Assembly (NCBI GenBank): GCA_032622095.1
Contig: CP136063.1
Span: 276,205,426 to 276,269,425 of the forward strand
Direction: 5' to 3'
DNA length: 64,000 nt
From: Siphonodentalium dalli
Taxonomy: Eukaryota > Mollusca > Scaphopoda > Gadilida > Siphonodentaliidae
How positions within the stretch are numbered: the first letter of the stretch is position 1; each line of letters starts with the position of its first letter. Positions 63,354 through 64,000 of the stretch are shown piece after piece. The translations under genes were made by a program, and so were the position numbers. Under the pieces are notes generated by a model. That model did not search any database. It was not told where the DNA came from and worked only from the letters and a program-made list of their open reading frames with translations.

Positions 63354-63840
63354 AAGTTATGTTCACCCTCACAATATGAGAGATATGTTCTTATTATATA
63401 AAACAAATAAAGTGGTTTTAAAAAAATACTTTTTTTGAAGTAGGTAGAGTTTGACAGGAAATATTATCAAAAAACATAGTGCATTATCGAGCTTATGAAC
63501 CCAACTAGTGTATGTGCTCAGTCTACAATCTGAAATTTCATTGTATATTTTTGTTTTTTTGGTAGCCATTTGCAGAACTATATTTTTATCGTGTGATGCA
63601 CCAAAACAACATAAAACAACATAAATATTATTCAATCACGTTTGAAATAATGTGGCAGACATAAACACTCAATGCTAATTCATCTTTTCGGACATTGTTG
63701 TTTTATGGTGATTTTTTTCTCCAAAAAAATAGTTCTGCAAATGGCCACCAAAAAACTAAAATATGCTATGAAAAATGTTTGATTTATTTGATGGTAGACT
63801 GAGTGCAAATACTAGTTTAGTCGATGACACAGTGTGTTTT
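63354..63840 (+). other. UHRF1 intron 11 after the large insertion
   Basis: AT-rich. A loose inverted repeat (GCCATTTGCAGAACTATATT at ~63566 against ATAGTTCTGCAAATGGCCAC at ~63729) suggests a ~350-bp palindromic element, 63440-63810, with a CAGTCTACAATC mirror. No exon seen. Confidence 0.5.
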
Positions 63841-64000
63841 TAGCTCAACTTACTTTTGTAAGTTTGAGCTATTGCCATGGTTTGGCGTCCGTCGTCCGTG
63901 TGTCCGTCAACAATTTCCTTTGGCGCGGGCTACAGGTTGTACCTTTGGTCTGATCTTCATGAAATTTGTCATGAATGTTGACATTGACATGTAGATGGGA
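63841..64000 (-). repeat. ~170-bp unit array, start of an inverted copy
   Basis: TAGCTCAACTTACTTTTGTA followed by the TTTGAGCTATTGCCATGG end motif and GATCTTCATGAAATTTGTCA; continues past the window. Confidence 0.8.

Overview
This is animal nuclear DNA, most likely from a mollusc and probably a bivalve. The evidence is the genes broken by long introns with GT-AG junctions, the AT-rich composition, the intron-bearing UHRF1 gene of the animal DNA-methylation machinery, and an exceptional load of short inverted-repeat transposons and divergent tandem arrays. The species assignment is an inference from style only. There are no operons, CRISPR arrays, rRNA or tRNA genes that I can support.

Two genes can be assembled exon by exon with matching reading-frame phases. 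(1) On the minus strand, 34146 down to 13693, nine exons encode a protein of about 304 residues that resembles human C8orf76, an uncharacterised TPR-like protein. (2) On the plus strand, 38477 to 58175, eleven exons encode the first ~545 residues of UHRF1: ubiquitin-like domain, tandem Tudor, PHD finger and the first half of SRA. The rest of SRA and the RING finger lie beyond the right edge, after an intron of more than 5.8 kb. The genes are divergent, with 4.3 kb between their start codons. Only a few other open frames look protein-like (2620-2939, 14258-14455, 48105-48282, and a zinc-finger exon of a transposon at 45273-45518).

Layout. 1-13.7 kb: repeats only (TTAA-flanked MITEs, palindromic TA-flanked MITEs, an 1184-bp hAT element with perfect target duplication, ~170-bp unit arrays). 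13.7-34.1 kb: the C8orf76-like gene, its introns filled with the same repeats. 34.1-38.4 kb: intergenic. 38.4-58.2 kb: UHRF1 exons; intron 3 is almost wholly nested hAT-type elements. 58.3-63.3 kb: a ~5 kb hAT-like insertion with a perfect 8-bp target duplication, carrying inside it a 4.2-kb long-terminal-inverted-repeat element built from opposed minisatellite arms.

The most striking pattern is that exon-intron junctions of both genes have been copied repeatedly. A 33-bp unit carrying a 5' splice site is present ten times in frame at the end of C8orf76-like exon 1. Its exon 3 donor is duplicated in a 75-bp repeat. The UHRF1 exon 7 donor is triplicated in a 67-bp repeat, and the UHRF1 exon 8 acceptor is duplicated in a 50-bp repeat. 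A hAT insertion has also duplicated the UHRF1 exon 3 donor within its 8-bp target site. A second pattern is a 60-bp hairpin module shared by several families of TTAA-flanked MITEs whose other sequence differs.
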